From contig CM075852.1 in assembly GCA_037975125.1 (NCBI GenBank), forward strand, positions 11,040,814-11,104,813: 64,000 nt of DNA. The letters run 5' to 3'. The position numbers and the translations under genes were made by a program. A model generated the notes under the pieces. It made no database searches and had not been told where the DNA came from. It worked only from the letters and a program-made list of their open reading frames with translations. The DNA is from Latrodectus hesperus (taxonomy: Eukaryota; Arthropoda; Arachnida; Araneae; Theridiidae). This document shows positions 61,035 to 64,000 of the stretch, one piece after another (positions within the stretch are counted from its first letter, which is position 1; each line of letters opens with the position of its first letter).

Positions 61035-62670
61035 ATTTTTTCCATTATTTTAAACTTAGAAGTGTTCTTATACTGAACAATTCTAAGTTTATGTAAATAT
61101 TAATTTTTTTACGATACATATTGCAGACATTTTACTCTAACTTAAAAATATAAAATAAAAAATTCCATTTTATAGGATATATTTGAAAAAAATAATTCCT
61201 TCAATATTATAAAATAATAAGGCTTTACATTTTCATGACGAACTTTCTATTGAAGCATTTGATAAATATAAATGTATTATTAACAAAATACATTTAAAAC
61301 ATGTAAGAATAACCATTTCTATTTTTTGCAATGCTTATTTTTAATGAATATTTATATTCATCATTTTAATGCAACTAATTTTATAAACTTAAGTAAAAAA
61401 ATATCAATTATACTCGCTGCTCTAAATAAAAATCTCACACATCTTTACTCGTTTAAAATATTTTTGCTATTTGCCAGTTGCTTTTAAGATCACTCCTACG
61501 AAATATTTATTGAAAAAATTCTGTTTGAATTGCATTTAAAAATATAAAACTATTAAAATAAGAGAAGTTGATAAATATGTATTTCGATAAATTAAATCCA
61601 CATGTCAATAGACGGCTAGAAAAAACTATATAAATAATAAATATGTAACAAATCATATTTACATCTCTGTTATACAAAATCTTAATATTCTGCTTTTTAA
61701 TAACTTACAGTTTTAACATATACGGCGTGGTCCACTTGTTTGTGCACAAAAAAAAAAAAAAAAAAAAACCACTGACCCGATTTACAATCCTTAATTTAAT
61801 TAGCTATATATATTAAATCAACTCTGAAAAACAAGACTTAAATTTTAATTGCAATAAAAACCAAGATTTGCTTAAAATATTAATAAACAACAAGTAAATA
61901 AACACATCATAACTATTTTGTTTTACTCATTATTGATAGCAATTCATATATTCTAGCATGATCAAGAAAATTTTAATAAAATTTATAATACTTTAAATGA
62001 AAGCATAAATAATACCTTGCTTAATATTTGAAATGATTTATAGTTCAATCACGCGCAAAATATATTTCCTGAAATTTTGGAATAAATGCATAAAATTAAA
62101 AATTAGTTAAAGAAGAAAATGATGTGGGTTTTTTAATATATAATTCATCAACAATTGATCCTAATATCGCCAATAAGAGCAATTCCCCGCAAAATATGGA
62201 AATCCATCAGGATTATTTAAGTAAAAATTTAAAAAAATTTTAAAAATTTATGGGATCACCACTGATTGCACTCTTATTAAAAATTATGATTTTAACAGAT
62301 AAAATAAAAAAAATTTCGAAAACAGAAATAAATACCTAAAAATATATAAATAAAAATATTTGCGATTGCATTGATTTTCAATGGTAAGAGAGAAAACTTG
62401 AAGTATTTGAGATGGCTTCGGGTCAACTGAGGTTATTTTTTGTTTACATTGAAAACTTCATCCATAAATCTTTAAATAAAAATAACTTTAAGTCTTTAAA
62501 TAAATAGCAAGCAAATTATCCTACAATTTATAGTATTAAAATACTTTTCATGTAAATTATTTAATGAAAAACAAAAAATGGAATAATGCATTCCTGTGTG
62601 TTGTGTGAATCCTTAAAAATCTAAACTAATTCTGCAATATAATTAATTTTTATCAAATTTTTTATACATT
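61035..62670. other. AT-rich stretch, no gene seen
   Basis: Contains a run of about 20 A at 61749-61769 preceded by GGCGTGGTCCACTTGTTTG, which may be the edge of an unrecognised element. Otherwise nothing supportable. Confidence 0.4.
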
Positions 62671-62679
62671 GCTCGCATC

Positions 62680-62890
62680 AACCAATATGCCCTGCAAGGT
62701 GTACATGTTGCCAGATCTCTCACCAATCGAACCCGTTTGGGATATGACTGGACAATATTTTCAGCCACTGCCGCCTTCAGAAAACGCAGTTTGGCCAATG
62801 GTTGACCGTATTCTGACTCTGTGTTTAGACGAATTGCTTCGTGTATCGTCGTCCACGGTGGTTCTGCAAACAACCGACCCGATTCTGTTC
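62680..62890 (+). pseudogene. Tc1-like transposase C-terminal fragment
   Basis: The plus frame reads L-P-D-L-S-P-I-E-P-V-W-D-M followed by a short Q-Y-F-Q-P-L-P-P segment, the last catalytic block (SPDLSPIEHVWD) and tail of a Tc1-type enzyme. No upstream domains or terminal repeats are visible. Confidence 0.7.
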
Positions 62891-64000
62891 TCGCTCTATA
62901 TCATGCATATTATTTTGAAATACTTTGAAATACACTTATTGTTCGTTGCTATTTCTCTCTGTTTGCCGAGTTTTGTCACTTTCTGGCAACTCCTTCTTAG
63001 TGCTGTATTTTCAATATCGAACAGTATAAATGCCTAATATTCCTTTTTAATTATATAGTTCAACTAATGATATTATCTTTTATCCAATAACTTTTGATTA
63101 TGTCCCCTCACCTATCAAAGTTAAGAATTACTCTCTCAAGTCAAATTTCAAATCTAGACTTTTTTCCTACTTTTATTTTAAGCATTTATATTTTACGATT
63201 AACATATTTTACCCCCCATGGAATTCTTCTAAGTAATTCAAATAACTATATATTATTTTCTAATGAAAACTTTAAAAAAACACCCTATTACTGTGAATTA
63301 AAATTTTGCAAATTATTTAAAGAGCAGAACATTTTTAAATTTACATTTAAACGAGGATTTGTTTTATTTTGACAAATCTATGGTGTTTGGAAATTCTGGA
63401 CCAATGTTACATCAGTTATAAATGCTTAAAACATTGACATTTTTTACAAATTATTTCATGTCACTATATTTAATGATTTTATTTAAGAATTTTATAAGGC
63501 TGGTTTTCATTTAAGAGCAGAATTTTCTCTGAAATTTGAACTGATAAAAATGTCATTATAAAATACAAAAACAAGATATACTTAAATAATTCATTTTAAG
63601 AATTACATATGAATTAACTGTAATTTTATAAACTGATTAGGTTAAGCAGTAAATTTTTTGCAACAGCATTCTTCGAAGATAATATCCAAACAAATAGGAA
63701 AAAATTGCATAAAATGGGGAAAATAAATATAAAAAATTAATAATTTTGAAAGTTCGCATAAAGTTTTAATAATCATGTCATATGATTTCACATATAATAT
63801 CATGATCATATCTTTCTTTACATGCCAAGTAAAAACAGTAACCTTCATTTTTCATAACATTTAATGAAACCTCTTTTCTTTTGTTTTTAAAATAAAATTT
63901 TATTGGTTCATCATATTTTTGTTTTTACAGTAATTTATTATTTTTACTGTGAATTATTATATTTTACTGAGAATTGTATTTTTACTGGAGAATTAGGTTT
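62891..64000. other. AT-rich end of the window
   Basis: No gene, RNA or repeat could be supported. Open frames here (68-92 codons) consist mainly of A/T-rich codons. Confidence 0.45.

Noticed and set aside
1..64000. CRISPR arrays, operons, bacterial-type promoters and rRNA genes
   Set aside because: None are present. The only regular tandem repeat is the 349-bp satellite, which has no spacers, and gene structure is eukaryotic.

Overview
This is a eukaryotic nuclear window. It is strongly AT-rich and intron-rich, and it is crowded with transposon debris. The mobile elements are arthropod-type (mariner, Tc1 with IR/DR ends, Tigger, several tRNA-derived SINEs, non-LTR tails, a long-ORF Ty3/gypsy element). 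The gag N-terminus and several repeats look like those I associate with spiders, so my best guess is a chelicerate, probably a spider. That assignment comes from memory of families, not from a search.

Layout. 0.3-6.2 kb (minus): an apparently intact 1509-codon Ty3/gypsy-type polyprotein whose integrase lies upstream of reverse transcriptase, the Gmr1-like order, followed by a long AT-rich leader. 6.4-10.9 kb: a small insertion yard, with a second PBS-like motif, a 5'-truncated non-LTR tail with a 14-bp target duplication, an internally deleted mariner with perfect 31-bp ends, a decayed RNase H segment, and a tRNA-derived SINE with an 11-bp duplication. 11-12.5 kb: a GC-richer stretch without convincing coding. 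12.9-15.04 kb: a tandem satellite with a 349-bp unit. 15-30.5 kb: mostly AT-rich intergenic DNA with decayed Tc1, Tigger and other DDE transposases, SINEs, a foldback repeat and a (TA)32 run.

Two ordinary host genes occupy the right half, head to head. The minus-strand gene (30.6-53.8 kb) is an odr-4 homologue. I could join eleven exons into one continuous 454-codon frame, with GT-AG junctions and a C-terminal membrane segment. Its introns hold a nearly full-length Tc1 element, SINE copies, older Tc1 remnants and a 35-bp perfect hairpin. About 0.8 kb away on the plus strand is a single-exon gene (54.6-55.7 kb) for a ten-finger C2H2 protein. The gap between the two start codons is a probable shared promoter and contains a 10-bp-arm palindrome.

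57.5-64 kb holds two inverted copies of an LTR-like repeat (a third copy lies at 34.6 kb), a non-LTR 3' end, a broken copy of a SWIM/YqaJ-associated gene family with promoter-like motifs upstream, and a Tc1 C-terminal fragment. ODR4 is expected to act at the ER in GPCR maturation and the zinc-finger protein in the nucleus. Nothing in the sequence ties them together except the shared upstream region.
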